From: an uncultured Prevotellaceae bacterium
GTDB lineage: Bacteria; Bacteroidota; Bacteroidia; Bacteroidales; Bacteroidaceae
Direction of reading: 5' to 3'
Assembly (NCBI GenBank): GCA_937891085.1
Contig: CALAEY010000012.1
Coordinates: 1 to 64,000 of the forward strand
Length of the DNA: 64,000 bases
Shown here: positions 18,120 through 26,597 of the stretch, one piece after another
Position numbering within the stretch: position 1 is the stretch's first letter
Layout: each line of letters opens with the position of its first letter
Program-made: the position numbers and the translations under genes
Notes under the pieces: generated by a model
What the model saw: only the letters and a program-made list of their open reading frames with translations
Database searches by the model: none
What the model was told of the DNA's origin: nothing

Positions 18120-18196
18120 ACTTACAAATGTATAATTAGTTTCGAGACGCAAAAATAGCGAAATCTTTTCAACTTTACGCTTATTTCTGGAAATAC

Positions 18197-20233
18197 TTAC
18201 TCATCATTGGTAGAAAAACGCTTAATTACGTTGTAGGCCTCCACTTCTCCAAGCTCTCCGGCCTTACTTAAGTCTGACACACCTAATCTGTTATTCCCTA
18301 AGAATATATGCGTGAGACCCCTGTTATAATATGCCTCTGCGAAATCAGGACGTCTATCAAGCACATAATTGTAATCCTCCAAGGCTGCCCGATAATTACC
18401 CAAAGTAATCTGCAGACTACCTCTATTATAATAAGCATAGACAAAATCAGGGGCGAGTTCTATCACCTTATCTAGATCCCTTTTCACGAACTCATAGTCG
18501 GCAGTGCCAACAGCCTCTACGGGATTCCCCTCCTCATTCAGTTGTCGAGGAGCTGCACTTGCCTGAGCCTTCCGATATTCCAATTGCTTATACCGCACCA
18601 AAGCACGCATAAAATAGGCGGGGAAGAACTGGTCGTCTATTGCAATGGCTTTCGTGAAATCGGCCTCTGCATTATCCAAATCCTGCACGAGGTAAAAATC
18701 CAGGCCACGTGAGAACTGAAGGATGGCATCTGCCTGCCCTTCTGCTATCTCCGCAGAAAGCTTATCAATGTCAGCAAAATGGCGATTAACCTGACTGACC
18801 GTGAGTGGCGCTTCCTGATTGGAAATCAGCAATTCATCAGCTAGTAGCTTATTATGATTCAATTCATCTATATAATGGTGGTAATGCACATTACGCTTTA
18901 CCTCACTCTGACGCTCATAGTAGGTCAAAGCAAAGAGAGGTTCCGGCTTAATCTGTACGTTTCTATCCTGAACCCTTCCACGCACTGCACTGGCATAGTC
19001 ATTCTGGTTGTCAGAATCATCTGCAATCACAATCTTGCGATAGTTCTCTACATTCTTATCACTTTGCTTTCGCGTCTTAGCCCCCTTGCTGTCATTGTCA
19101 GCAACATCACCCTGATTATCATTGTTTGCTTGAGACGGATTATTCAGTTGGTCAATCTGGGCTTTCATGATTTGGAACTCATCCTGTTCTGCTCCCCGAC
19201 GGTCTCCGATCTTTTTGCGAGCTTCTGCTCGTTGATAATAGCCAGCCAAGAAATTAGGATACACATCCAGCACACGAGAAAAATCGCTGATAGCTCCTCG
19301 GTAATCACCAGTCTGTGAGCGGAGTACGCCTCTATTGAAAGTGGCCATCATATCGTCTGGATCTACCTGCAGCACAAAGTCGAAATCCTCAATGGCGCGG
19401 TTATCATCTCCCACCTGCGCTCTTAAAAGTCCTCTGTTATAGTGTCCGATAAAGTTGCCTGGTTCGATATCAAGTGCCAAATCATAGTCACTCATGGCCC
19501 CACGAAGATTGTTTTGGTGGAATCTTGCCAAGGCACGATTTATGTAGTTACTGGCATTGCGCACACTCAGACGAATAGCCTGATCAAAATCTTCCTCTGC
19601 CTCTTTATACTTAGTCTGCTGCAACTCTACCATTGCACGAGCAGTATAGCCATTCGGCTCGAAACGCTCAAGCTCTATGGCTCTATTAAAATCATCTAAA
19701 GCTGCAATCGTATCATTCTCATGCAAAAATGCCTCACCTCTCATCAGATAGGCAGAAGTGTAGCGAGGAGCGACTTCAAGCAATTTGCCCAACTCCTCTC
19801 TAGCAGAAGGATAGTCTTTCTTCTGAAGATGGCACAACGCTAGATTGTGCCAGAGAGTCACATTCTCAGGATCTATCCGAAGCGCAGCGGTATAGTCTTC
19901 TATAGCCAGATCATATTTATTCTGACGTATCCTGGAGAGGCCTCTCACTTGATAAGCACCTACTACAAACGGATTTCGCTCAACTGCTAATGAACAGTCT
20001 TCTTCCGCCCCTTGATAGTCGTCCAGATAGAACTTAGCCATCCCCCGATAAAAATAGGGCTCATATAGATAAGGTTTGGCATTTATGACCTGATTGAAAT
20101 ACTGGATAGACAACACATAGTCTTCAAAATACAGAGCATTTCGCGCGATAGTCATCACGCGATCTGTATTAATCTGAGCCATCAAAAAAGATGGGACGAG
20201 ACATAGCATTATCAGAATCCTTTTCAACCTCAT
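18197..20233 (-). CDS. Secreted tetratricopeptide repeat protein
   Basis: 678 residues. A signal peptide ([20 protein letters not shown]) precedes a long series of 34-residue TPRs (about residues 20-365, for example [20 protein letters not shown] and [17 protein letters not shown]). A charged low-complexity linker follows (about 365-405), then a middle domain and further TPRs at about 510-660. It is probably a periplasmic scaffold for protein complexes. Its ATG overlaps the def stop by one base (TAATG), so it is translated in series with def. Specific partner unknown. Confidence 0.85.
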   Translation of the reverse strand: MRLKRILIMLCLVPSFLMAQINTDRVMTIARNALYFEDYVLSIQYFNQVINAKPYLYEPYFYRGMAKFYLDDYQGAEEDCSLAVERNPFVVGAYQVRGLSRIRQNKYDLAIEDYTAALRIDPENVTLWHNLALCHLQKKDYPSAREELGKLLEVAPRYTSAYLMRGEAFLHENDTIAALDDFNRAIELERFEPNGYTARAMVELQQTKYKEAEEDFDQAIRLSVRNASNYINRALARFHQNNLRGAMSDYDLALDIEPGNFIGHYNRGLLRAQVGDDNRAIEDFDFVLQVDPDDMMATFNRGVLRSQTGDYRGAISDFSRVLDVYPNFLAGYYQRAEARKKIGDRRGAEQDEFQIMKAQIDQLNNPSQANNDNQGDVADNDSKGAKTRKQSDKNVENYRKIVIADDSDNQNDYASAVRGRVQDRNVQIKPEPLFALTYYERQSEVKRNVHYHHYIDELNHNKLLADELLISNQEAPLTVSQVNRHFADIDKLSAEIAEGQADAILQFSRGLDFYLVQDLDNAEADFTKAIAIDDQFFPAYFMRALVRYKQLEYRKAQASAAPRQLNEEGNPVEAVGTADYEFVKRDLDKVIELAPDFVYAYYNRGSLQITLGNYRAALEDYNYVLDRRPDFAEAYYNRGLTHIFLGNNRLGVSDLSKAGELGEVEAYNVIKRFSTNDE

Positions 20234-20793
20234 TATTTAATGTGCACCGATTTTGTCTTATAATTACAATGTACCTTACCCTTCAACATTGAGTTCAACT
20301 TGCCTTTAATCATTTGTTTTCGCAATGGAGAAATATGATCTATAAACATTTTTCCCTCTAAGTGATCAAACTCATGCTGCATGACTCTGGCCAAATATCC
20401 CTCAACAATCTCTTCATGCTCTACCAAGTCTTGATCTAAATAAGTCACATGAATACGATTGAAGCGCTTCACGTTTTCATGAATGCCAGGCAAGCTTAGG
20501 CAACCCTCTTCCATGTTTTCTTCATCGCCCGAAACTTCATGGATGTGTGCGTTGATATATGCTTTCCTAAAACCTTTATATTCGGGGAAGTCCTCTGAAA
20601 GCACATCAAGGTCAATCACAACCACACGAATCGGAATACCAATCTGAGGAGCGGCAAGACCTACGCCCTCAGCATGATCCATTGTTTCGAACATGTTGAC
20701 AATCAGTTCCTTCAAGTTGGGATAATCTGGCGTTATATCTTCGGCAACCTTTCGAAGAACTGGTTGTCCATACACATAAATCGGTAAAATCAT
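20233..20793 (-). CDS. def: Peptide deformylase
   Basis: 186 residues. The three metal-site motifs are intact: [19 protein letters not shown] and [12 protein letters not shown]. It removes the formyl group from nascent N-formylmethionine. The gene lies 11 nt after ruvX and overlaps the TPR gene by one base, in the conserved Bacteroidales order ruvX-def-TPR-thrS. Confidence 0.97.
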   Translation of the reverse strand: MILPIYVYGQPVLRKVAEDITPDYPNLKELIVNMFETMDHAEGVGLAAPQIGIPIRVVVIDLDVLSEDFPEYKGFRKAYINAHIHEVSGDEENMEEGCLSLPGIHENVKRFNRIHVTYLDQDLVEHEEIVEGYLARVMQHEFDHLEGKMFIDHISPLRKQMIKGKLNSMLKGKVHCNYKTKSVHIK

Positions 20794-20804
20794 TTTCTAT
20801 ATAA

Positions 20805-21227
20805 TTAATGTTTAAATTTCAAACTTTCTAAATAGGACTGAAGAATGATAGTGGCACTGATCTCGTCAACCAAAGCCTTATTCTGCCGAGCCTTCTTCTT
20901 CAGACCGCCATCAATCATAGCCCTATGTGCCATGACTGACGTAAACCGCTCGTCTATAAATTCAACGGGTATAGTTGGGATCTTTTTAGACAAAGAACGA
21001 ATAAATGGCTCTATATTTTTCATATTCTCTGAGTCTTCATTGTTCATCTGACGTGGGTAGCCAATGATTATCTTATCAACAGGTTCTTTACTAACATAAT
21101 CTGCTAAGAAAGTAAGAAGTTCGTTGGTTGGAACCGTTGTAAGCCCATTAGCAATGATCTGCAGGATGTCAGTAACAGCTATCCCAGATCGTTTTTTTCC
21201 ATAGTCAATTGCCAAGATTCTTCCCAT
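20805..21227 (-). CDS. ruvX: Putative pre-16S rRNA nuclease / Holliday junction resolvase-like RuvX (YqgF)
   Basis: 140 residues with the RNase H-like pattern ILAIDYGKKRSGIAVTD, IIGYPRQMNNEDSENMKN, FIDERFTSVMAHR and a closing acidic VDEISATIILQSYL. The family processes the 5' end of 16S rRNA. The second of two nearby ATG codons is taken (homologs start MGRILAIDYG). A -7 box TACTTTTG is visible on the minus strand at 21252-21245, leaving a short leader. Confidence 0.93.
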   Translation of the reverse strand: MGRILAIDYGKKRSGIAVTDILQIIANGLTTVPTNELLTFLADYVSKEPVDKIIIGYPRQMNNEDSENMKNIEPFIRSLSKKIPTIPVEFIDERFTSVMAHRAMIDGGLKKKARQNKALVDEISATIILQSYLESLKFKH

Positions 21228-21297
21228 AACCATAAAATCTGCTACAAAAGTAGCATTTTAATTTCATACTTTACATTAAGAATAGTTATAATATGAA

Positions 21298-21325
21298 AAA
21301 GGGTACTCGATAACGAATACCCTTT
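21298..21325 (-). terminator. Intrinsic terminator of the OmpA operon
   Basis: A 12-bp stem AAAGGGTATTCG/CGAGTACCCTTT with one G-U and a 4-nt loop, followed on the minus strand by T residues, 33 nt after the OmpA stop. Confidence 0.85.
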
Positions 21326-21357
21326 CTCAAATATATCAATTAATTTGTACTACCAAA

Positions 21358-22512
21358 TCAATCAACACCCATGATTACGACACGAGTAGTCTCGTTCTCA
21401 GTGAACAAGTTCTCAACACCACCATTAGAAACGATCTCCAACTGGCTAGCTGGAACTCCCTGCTCTACCAATGCATCGTAAACAGCCTTTGCACGGTTGT
21501 CTGTCAACTTCTGGTTGAAGTTTGCACTACCTGTAGCCTTATCAGCATAAGCCTGTACCTTGAAAGTACCGCCATTTGCCTTGATGCCCTCAGCAACCAA
21601 CTTGATAGTAGCCTTAGCATAGCTATCAAGTTTATAGCTACCAATCTTGAAGAAGATAGGAGTCTTATTGAATACAGCTTCCTTCACAACCTGAGTCTCA
21701 GTTACAGTACGTACTTCTGGAGCGCGGTTACGGCACTCTTCTAACTCACGACGCAGACGATTGATCTCATCGTTCAGAGCCGAATTGTCAACCTTAGCAG
21801 CTGCAACCATAAACTCACGACCACCGAAGGTGTAAGTCAAACCAGCGCCGAAATACAGACCTCCTACAGTGCGAGCTGTTGACTGATAGCCAAGATATGA
21901 AGCAGCCAATTCACCGCGAGCTTCGAGGTCGATTGAAACAGCGTCACTTACATAGAAGTTAGCCAGCAAACCAACAGAACCGTTAACGAAAGAGCGTAAT
22001 TTGTTGTCAGAAGCAGGAACTTTATCAAAGCCATTTGAAACCTCCTGATACCTTGACTGATGAACAGTCTTAGCGAAGGTCAGACCAGGACCTGCAAATG
22101 CAGACAAATTAAAGCCACGATCTGGGTTGTAACCAAAAATTGCGTTAGTCAAACTATACAACATATCTAAACGAGCAATACCAATATTTTTATTATAACT
22201 CTGCTCAGCTCCTGGTGTACCAGTTGAAGAAATATGATTGTAGCTTGAATTGTAATTAGCTTTCCACGCGCCACCCTGCAGACGCAGACCAACAACAGGA
22301 TTGAACCACTTACCAACAGACAATGTCACATGAGGTGCAGGATCACCAAACTTGCCATCCTTACCCGTATTTACCAGAGAGACACCACCAGTAGCACTAA
22401 TAAAGATATTCTTGCTTCCCTCGGAGGTATATTTCTCTCTAGTTGATTGAGCTGATACAGACATAGTCGTAGCAGCCAATGCTAAAGATAATATAATTAA
22501 TTTACTTTTCAT
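21358..22512 (-). CDS. OmpA family outer membrane protein
   Basis: 384 residues. A signal peptide (MKSKLIILSLALAATTMSVSA), an N-terminal eight-strand-like barrel (about 30-240), a short coiled linker (NDEINRLRRELEECRN) and a C-terminal OmpA peptidoglycan-binding domain (VQAYADKATGSANFNQKLTD, NRAKAVYDALVEQG). It anchors the outer membrane to peptidoglycan. It is the last gene of an operon with the DUF3869-like lipoprotein and the YjbH-like barrel protein. Confidence 0.92.
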   Translation of the reverse strand: MKSKLIILSLALAATTMSVSAQSTREKYTSEGSKNIFISATGGVSLVNTGKDGKFGDPAPHVTLSVGKWFNPVVGLRLQGGAWKANYNSSYNHISSTGTPGAEQSYNKNIGIARLDMLYSLTNAIFGYNPDRGFNLSAFAGPGLTFAKTVHQSRYQEVSNGFDKVPASDNKLRSFVNGSVGLLANFYVSDAVSIDLEARGELAASYLGYQSTARTVGGLYFGAGLTYTFGGREFMVAAAKVDNSALNDEINRLRRELEECRNRAPEVRTVTETQVVKEAVFNKTPIFFKIGSYKLDSYAKATIKLVAEGIKANGGTFKVQAYADKATGSANFNQKLTDNRAKAVYDALVEQGVPASQLEIVSNGGVENLFTENETTRVVIMGVD

Positions 22513-22572
22513 TTTGATCTTAATTTAAAAATTAAATTTCAAGAAGTACTCTAACAAAATTAACTATTAACA

Positions 22573-23457
22573 TTAATCTGTTGTACCGCCACCTGAATTA
22601 TTACCGCCATGACCATGACCATGAGAATCACTATCATGACCGTGACCATGGTCGATTGAAACAAACTGAGGTTCAATACGAGTACGGAGTACGCGATCAA
22701 TAATGTTAGCTTCAGAATCACCTGGCATGAGGTAACTCTCTGTCAGAGCATCGGTGTAAACAATGATACTTGATACATAAGCATTAGCAGCCAACTTAAC
22801 TTCAAAAGTCTTCTGAACAGGAACGAATTCATCGCCCACGTAAGAAATACCCATCACAGCCTTAATGTAGTTCAAGAAAGCAGTCTTATCATCTGCACGA
22901 GTGATTGCCTGATTCCATCTTGCACCTGAATTTACGTAGAGGGTAATTTCCTTAGTAACTTCTGAATCGGAGTCATTAACAAACTCAGTAAGTCCATCTG
23001 TAACAACTTTCTTTTCAGTGAATGAGCCTAACTGATCAACTTTCACGCCATCAACATAGCCATCAACCTTCAGGGCTGCACTTACTGTATATGAAGCCAT
23101 ACCAGTCTGAATAGCGGTGATACTCAGAGTCAAAGATACTGACTGGTAACCCGTTGCAGCAATTTCCACGACGCCACTTGTAGCACTTGAACTTGTCACC
23201 TTATAGTAACCAGTTCCATCTGTAGTAGTACTACCAATTGGAGTTGTTACAAATGCACCCTGAATGGCATTGCCAGTCAAGAAATCTGTTACATAACCTG
23301 TAATCTCATACACTGGAGCAGGAAGCACTACCTCTCCAGGGGTACCAGGAACTACTACATTTTCGTTCGCTGAATCATAGCAGCTAGTGAATGTAAAGCC
23401 AACTGCTAACACGGCTAATGCCAATTTGGCACTCAAACCAAAGAATCTACTTTTCAT
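22573..23457 (-). CDS. DUF3869-like lipoprotein with His-rich tail
   Basis: 294 residues. A lipobox-type signal (LAVLAVGFTFTSCYDS, Cys at about 26) is followed by a carboxypeptidase-regulatory-like Ig domain (ITGYVTDFLTGNAIQGAFV) and a DUF3869-type body. The C-terminus carries an exposed metal-binding-like tail HGHGHDSDSHGHGHGG. It is probably lipid-anchored to the outer membrane. The gene follows the YjbH-like gene by 12 nt and precedes ompA by 60 nt. Function is not known; the Ig-like module suggests a structural or surface role. Confidence 0.75.
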   Translation of the reverse strand: MKSRFFGLSAKLALAVLAVGFTFTSCYDSANENVVVPGTPGEVVLPAPVYEITGYVTDFLTGNAIQGAFVTTPIGSTTTDGTGYYKVTSSSATSGVVEIAATGYQSVSLTLSITAIQTGMASYTVSAALKVDGYVDGVKVDQLGSFTEKKVVTDGLTEFVNDSDSEVTKEITLYVNSGARWNQAITRADDKTAFLNYIKAVMGISYVGDEFVPVQKTFEVKLAANAYVSSIIVYTDALTESYLMPGDSEANIIDRVLRTRIEPQFVSIDHGHGHDSDSHGHGHGGNNSGGGTTD

Positions 23458-23469
23458 TTCTTTTAAAAA

Positions 23470-24702
23470 TTAATAATTCAACAATTCCGATCTAATAAAT
23501 ATTGGGTTAAAACTATTATCATGTGCAACATTATCCCATGGGGTTGTCTTGTAAGTCTGACCGTAACGCCGCTCATTACCAGCATTGTAACGAATGCCCA
23601 TATAATCACCAGTCTTAACTCTGGGGATATACCCTTTGCGCTTTTGATTATAGGGGGGCAGGGCTATTTGGAACAGGAATCCACCGTTCATACTATTATA
23701 TGCCTCCCAATTCTTCATTGCCCAGAAACCAATTGATGCATGCCTGAAATGTCGTATCATTTGGAACTGAACACCCATATCCCCCTGCAGGTATTTCTCT
23801 AAAGCTAAGTTAAACTGTGTATTAAATTGAGGCCAATAGAAATTAGCTCCCAAACTCCACGTAAATACCTTCAAAGGACTTACCTTCCAACGCCAGTTTT
23901 CAAATCTTGATGTTCCTGTCAAACCTATTCTCCCTTCTAAAGAAAACCGTTCATCCTTCTTAGGCACGAATTTCACTCGAAAATCTGCACCCCAGCGAAA
24001 ATTTCCAAAAGTCCCCACACTTCCCGTCAAAAAGACATTGTCTTCCAACCTAACTGTTTGAGAAAGCGTGATCATACCTTGCCTAATCTGTCGATAATAC
24101 CTGCCATACTCATTCTTAATAGGAAAAATCACTTGTGCCTCAAACTTCATGCCTTTCCACAATGAAACCTCTATAGCAGGACTCAAGTTGAAGAGAATTT
24201 GATAAATCTGCGTAATTACCAAGTTCTGAAACCTCAATTCGGGATAAATCACAATATCAACCTTGTACAAAGAACTATTTTTTCTTTCAGCTTTCCGGGC
24301 TTGTTCCCATGAGTCACCCAATTCATAACTCACTTCCCAATCCCTTCGGCTCACACTACTCAACGAATCGGCTTCATTCTTTGAATAGCATACTAAAGAA
24401 ATCTGAGGAACATTGTTGTCCAAAACAACAATACGGCAAGTCTTTCCATCAGGCATACCTAAAGCCTGAACAACGTCAACCGCCTTTCCTATTCCCACGC
24501 CATTGAGTTTGTACGCACTATTTTGAATAATGTATACGCGCTCATTTTCCACTTCACTAAATCCGACATTCTCAAATCCCATCTCAACTAAGGCATCTAC
24601 CACGCTAGTTGCATCCTGACAAATGCCCTTATTAAGGCATAAGCAGAAGAAGATACAGACCGCTAATAGCTTCATTATCCTCTGATTCAGAGATCCTTGC
24701 AT
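23470..24702 (-). CDS. YjbH-like outer membrane protein
   Basis: 410 residues. A signal segment (MKLLAVCIFFCLCLNKGICQ) is followed by a small alpha/beta domain (about 35-130) and a long stretch of alternating amphipathic strands (SPAIEVSLWKGMKFEAQVIF, LSQTVRLEDNVFLTGSVG) ending in an aromatic C-terminus typical of a beta barrel. The layout recalls YjbH/GfcD-like proteins linked to exopolysaccharide export, but this is resemblance, not proof. The ATG at 24702 follows GAAGG; an internal ATG at 24675 is also possible. First gene of the operon, with a promoter at 24760-24790. Confidence 0.55.
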   Translation of the reverse strand: MQGSLNQRIMKLLAVCIFFCLCLNKGICQDATSVVDALVEMGFENVGFSEVENERVYIIQNSAYKLNGVGIGKAVDVVQALGMPDGKTCRIVVLDNNVPQISLVCYSKNEADSLSSVSRRDWEVSYELGDSWEQARKAERKNSSLYKVDIVIYPELRFQNLVITQIYQILFNLSPAIEVSLWKGMKFEAQVIFPIKNEYGRYYRQIRQGMITLSQTVRLEDNVFLTGSVGTFGNFRWGADFRVKFVPKKDERFSLEGRIGLTGTSRFENWRWKVSPLKVFTWSLGANFYWPQFNTQFNLALEKYLQGDMGVQFQMIRHFRHASIGFWAMKNWEAYNSMNGGFLFQIALPPYNQKRKGYIPRVKTGDYMGIRYNAGNERRYGQTYKTTPWDNVAHDNSFNPIFIRSELLNY

Positions 24703-24759
24703 GTCAAAACCTTCTTTAATTTCTCTCAAATCGTCCTATTATGCGAACAAAATCTTTTG

Positions 24760-24790
24760 CAAAATTAGGCAGTATTCTTTTAAAAACAAA
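24760..24790 (-). promoter_or_regulatory. Promoter of the YjbH-like/DUF3869/OmpA operon
   Basis: On the minus strand TTTG (24790-24787), a 19-nt spacer and TAATTTTG (24767-24760). Confidence 0.7.
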
Positions 24791-24835
24791 GAAAAAAAAC
24801 AAATATTTTCCAAAATAATTCAATAAAACGAAAAA

Positions 24836-24865
24836 TCATGGCCTAATCAACAGATTAAGCCATGA
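24836..24865 (-). terminator. Intrinsic terminator of SPOR lipoprotein gene
   Basis: TCATGGCTTAATC and GATTAGGCCATGA pair on the minus strand and are followed by TTTTTCG. Confidence 0.8.
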
Positions 24866-24894
24866 CTCACATTATATATATATTTAAAGGTGTA

Positions 24895-25389
24895 TTAGTT
24901 CATGCGGTACAACAGCCAAGAGCCCTGGAAGTCCTGTCGGTTTGGATACTTTGCCTTAAATGCATCACGAGCTCTGACTGCAGCATCCCTATTAGAGAAT
25001 GTTTCAGAAACCACACGATACATATTTCTATCAGCATTGTAAACAATAATGGCATTATAGCCCTCATTATCCAGAAAACTCTTCAGATTCTCGGCATTGG
25101 TCTTCACGCCGAAGCTTCCACAAACTACACTATAGTCCTGAAGGGTGCCATTACCAGCGACAATCGTCACCTTTTCCTGACGGACATCAGCAGAGGATGC
25201 TGGAGTCGCAGTCTCGGCAGCAGGAGTTACTGTGGCAGGAGCCGTTTGTTGCTGAACAGCAGTGCCTTGAGCCAATTCCTGTTGCTTAGCCTTCTCATAA
25301 GCCTTCTTGTAGGCGCTTTCACTTGATTTACATGATGTAAAGGCCAATGCCATGCAGAGGCCTAATCCTAAAAAAACAAATTTCTTCAT
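24895..25389 (-). CDS. SPOR domain lipoprotein
   Basis: 164 residues. A lipoprotein signal (LGLCMALAFTSCKSS, Cys about 20) is followed by a Gln/Thr/Pro/Ala-rich linker (about 35-70) and a C-terminal SPOR domain (DYSVVCGSFGVKTNAENLKS, YRVVSETFSNRDAAVRARDA). SPOR domains bind glycan strands lacking stem peptides at division septa. It is monocistronic, with its own promoter and terminator, and divergent from the YtxH gene. Confidence 0.88.
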   Translation of the reverse strand: MKKFVFLGLGLCMALAFTSCKSSESAYKKAYEKAKQQELAQGTAVQQQTAPATVTPAAETATPASSADVRQEKVTIVAGNGTLQDYSVVCGSFGVKTNAENLKSFLDNEGYNAIIVYNADRNMYRVVSETFSNRDAAVRARDAFKAKYPNRQDFQGSWLLYRMN

Positions 25390-25414
25390 AATGCAAAATG
25401 TTATATTTGGTTTA

Positions 25415-25443
25415 CAAAAATACGAAGAATATTATAGATTCAA
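25415..25443 (-). promoter_or_regulatory. Promoter of SPOR lipoprotein gene
   Basis: On the minus strand TTG (25443-25441), an 18-nt spacer and TATTTTTG (25422-25415). Confidence 0.6.
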
Positions 25444-25463
25444 AAAAAAGTGACAAAAAAACA

Positions 25464-25493
25464 TTTGTATAAATGAAAAAAGTTCTATCTTTG
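25464..25493 (+). promoter_or_regulatory. Promoter of the YtxH/holin-like operon
   Basis: TTTG at 25464-25467, an 18-nt spacer and TATCTTTG at 25486-25493. Transcription would begin near 25498, so an upstream start codon at 25473 cannot be used. Confidence 0.7.
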
Positions 25494-25526
25494 CTTTATC
25501 AAATAACGAAAGAAAGGAGTTTTATC

Positions 25527-25730
25527 ATGAGAGGCTTTAATGTTTTTGCTACATTTTTGACTGGCGCTCTTGTAGGAGCAGCCTTCGGTATTCTGTTTGC
25601 ACCAGAGAAGGGCACGGATACACGTACTAAGATTGCAGAGATACTTCGCAAGAAAGGCATCAAGCTTAGCAAGGAGGATTTAGACGATCTTGCTGACGAA
25701 CTGGCCAATGTTGCAGATCCTGTAGAATAA
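25527..25730 (+). CDS. YtxH domain-containing small membrane protein
   Basis: 67 residues. One N-terminal membrane helix with small residues (FLTGALVGAAFGILFAPEKG) matches the YtxH/gas-vesicle-like pattern, followed by a charged amphipathic helix. The start at 25527 has a good AAAGGAG eight nt upstream, rare in this window, and agrees with the promoter. It is the first of three small genes that together resemble the YqjD-YqjE-YqjK arrangement of proteobacteria. Likely linked to envelope stress; role not established. Confidence 0.82.
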   Translation: MRGFNVFATFLTGALVGAAFGILFAPEKGTDTRTKIAEILRKKGIKLSKEDLDDLADELANVADPVE

Positions 25731-25752
25731 ACTAAATAGAAACAGTACCACT

Positions 25753-26178
25753 ATGCTATTCGGGGACAAAAGCACAGAATCCATTCAGCAAATAGTGTCT
25801 GAAGCCAAGACATACCTTGAGCTTCAGAAAGATTATGTTCGATTGGAACTGACTGAAAAACTGACTATCCTTCTATCAACTCTTATTTTGGTTTTGATAC
25901 TGGTAGTTCTCGGCATGGTGGCGCTGTTTTATTTTTCTTCTACCTTAGCCTACGTCTTGGCTCCTAAGGTAGGTGGATTGATGGTCAGTTTCGGCCTGAT
26001 AACCTTGTTCTTAGTGTTGGTTATGCTCGTCATCTATCATCAACGTCAGCGCCTGATAATCAGTCCAATGGTAAATTTCCTTGCTAAGATCTTCTTGAAA
26101 GACAAAGAAGACGGCCAACCTATCATCACAACCATCAATGACAATGATTCAGAAAACGGAGAAAGAAATAACGCTTGA
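25753..26178 (+). CDS. Holin-like (phage holin family / YqjE type) membrane protein
   Basis: 141 residues. An N-terminal amphipathic helix (about 8-33) is followed by two membrane helices (ILLSTLILVLILVVLGMVAL; MVSFGLITLFLVLVMLVIYH) and a basic cytosolic tail. This is the layout of Holin-X/YqjE-like proteins. Despite the name there is no phage context, and the neighbouring YtxH gene argues for a housekeeping envelope role. The 3' end overlaps the next gene by 41 nt. Confidence 0.75.
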   Translation: MLFGDKSTESIQQIVSEAKTYLELQKDYVRLELTEKLTILLSTLILVLILVVLGMVALFYFSSTLAYVLAPKVGGLMVSFGLITLFLVLVMLVIYHQRQRLIISPMVNFLAKIFLKDKEDGQPIITTINDNDSENGERNNA

Positions 26179-26392
26179 GGACATTGCTAGGAAGAAAGCA
26201 GAAGTACTGAAGAAGATTCGTGCCCATCAGGATACGATCACTTCTTCTATACGTCAGTTTTTCTCGCCTCTGCAGCCTATTGCCAATAGGCCAAATGGCA
26301 TCATGAAGGCTGTCAATACAGGCATGGTCATGTTTGATGGATTACTCATTGGCCTTAAGATTCTTAAGGCTATCCGCAAAGTGTTCAAATAG
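26138..26392 (+). CDS. Small basic hypothetical protein (YqjK-like position)
   Basis: 84 residues; not recognised as a named family. It has a charged N-terminal helix (EKEITLEDIARKKAEVLKKI), a middle region with Pro/Gly, and a C-terminal hydrophobic amphipathic helix (VMFDGLLIGLKILKAIRKVF). It overlaps the holin-like gene by 41 nt in another frame (35 nt if the ATG at 26144 is used), so the pair is translationally coupled. The position parallels yqjK behind yqjE; any functional link is inference. Confidence 0.75.
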   Translation: MTMIQKTEKEITLEDIARKKAEVLKKIRAHQDTITSSIRQFFSPLQPIANRPNGIMKAVNTGMVMFDGLLIGLKILKAIRKVFK

Positions 26393-26530
26393 CTCATTCT
26401 AGATTTTTAAACAGCATTCTCTTGTTTTTAGGTCCGATTTCCCTTTCGGATTATGTTTCTTATGCACCTCTTGTAGCCTCCACCTTGGACCTACCTTGTA
26501 AAAAAAATGAGCCTTAAATCGTCAATTCTT

Positions 26531-26571
26531 CCCAAAACTTTTGGGAGAATAAAAGAAAATCACTTAATTTG
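26531..26571 (+). promoter_or_regulatory. Promoter and operator-like palindrome of the galactose operon
   Basis: TTTG at 26540-26543, a 20-nt spacer and TTAATTTG at 26564-26571. The palindrome CCCAAAACTTTTGGG (26531-26545) contains the -33 element, which is a typical place for a repressor site. Confidence 0.55.
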
Positions 26572-26597
26572 CAAGTAATATAGCTAATTATCATGTC

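Noticed and set aside
25753..26178. Holin-like gene taken as evidence of a prophage
   Set aside because: No other phage genes are near, and the YtxH context points to a chromosomal envelope module.
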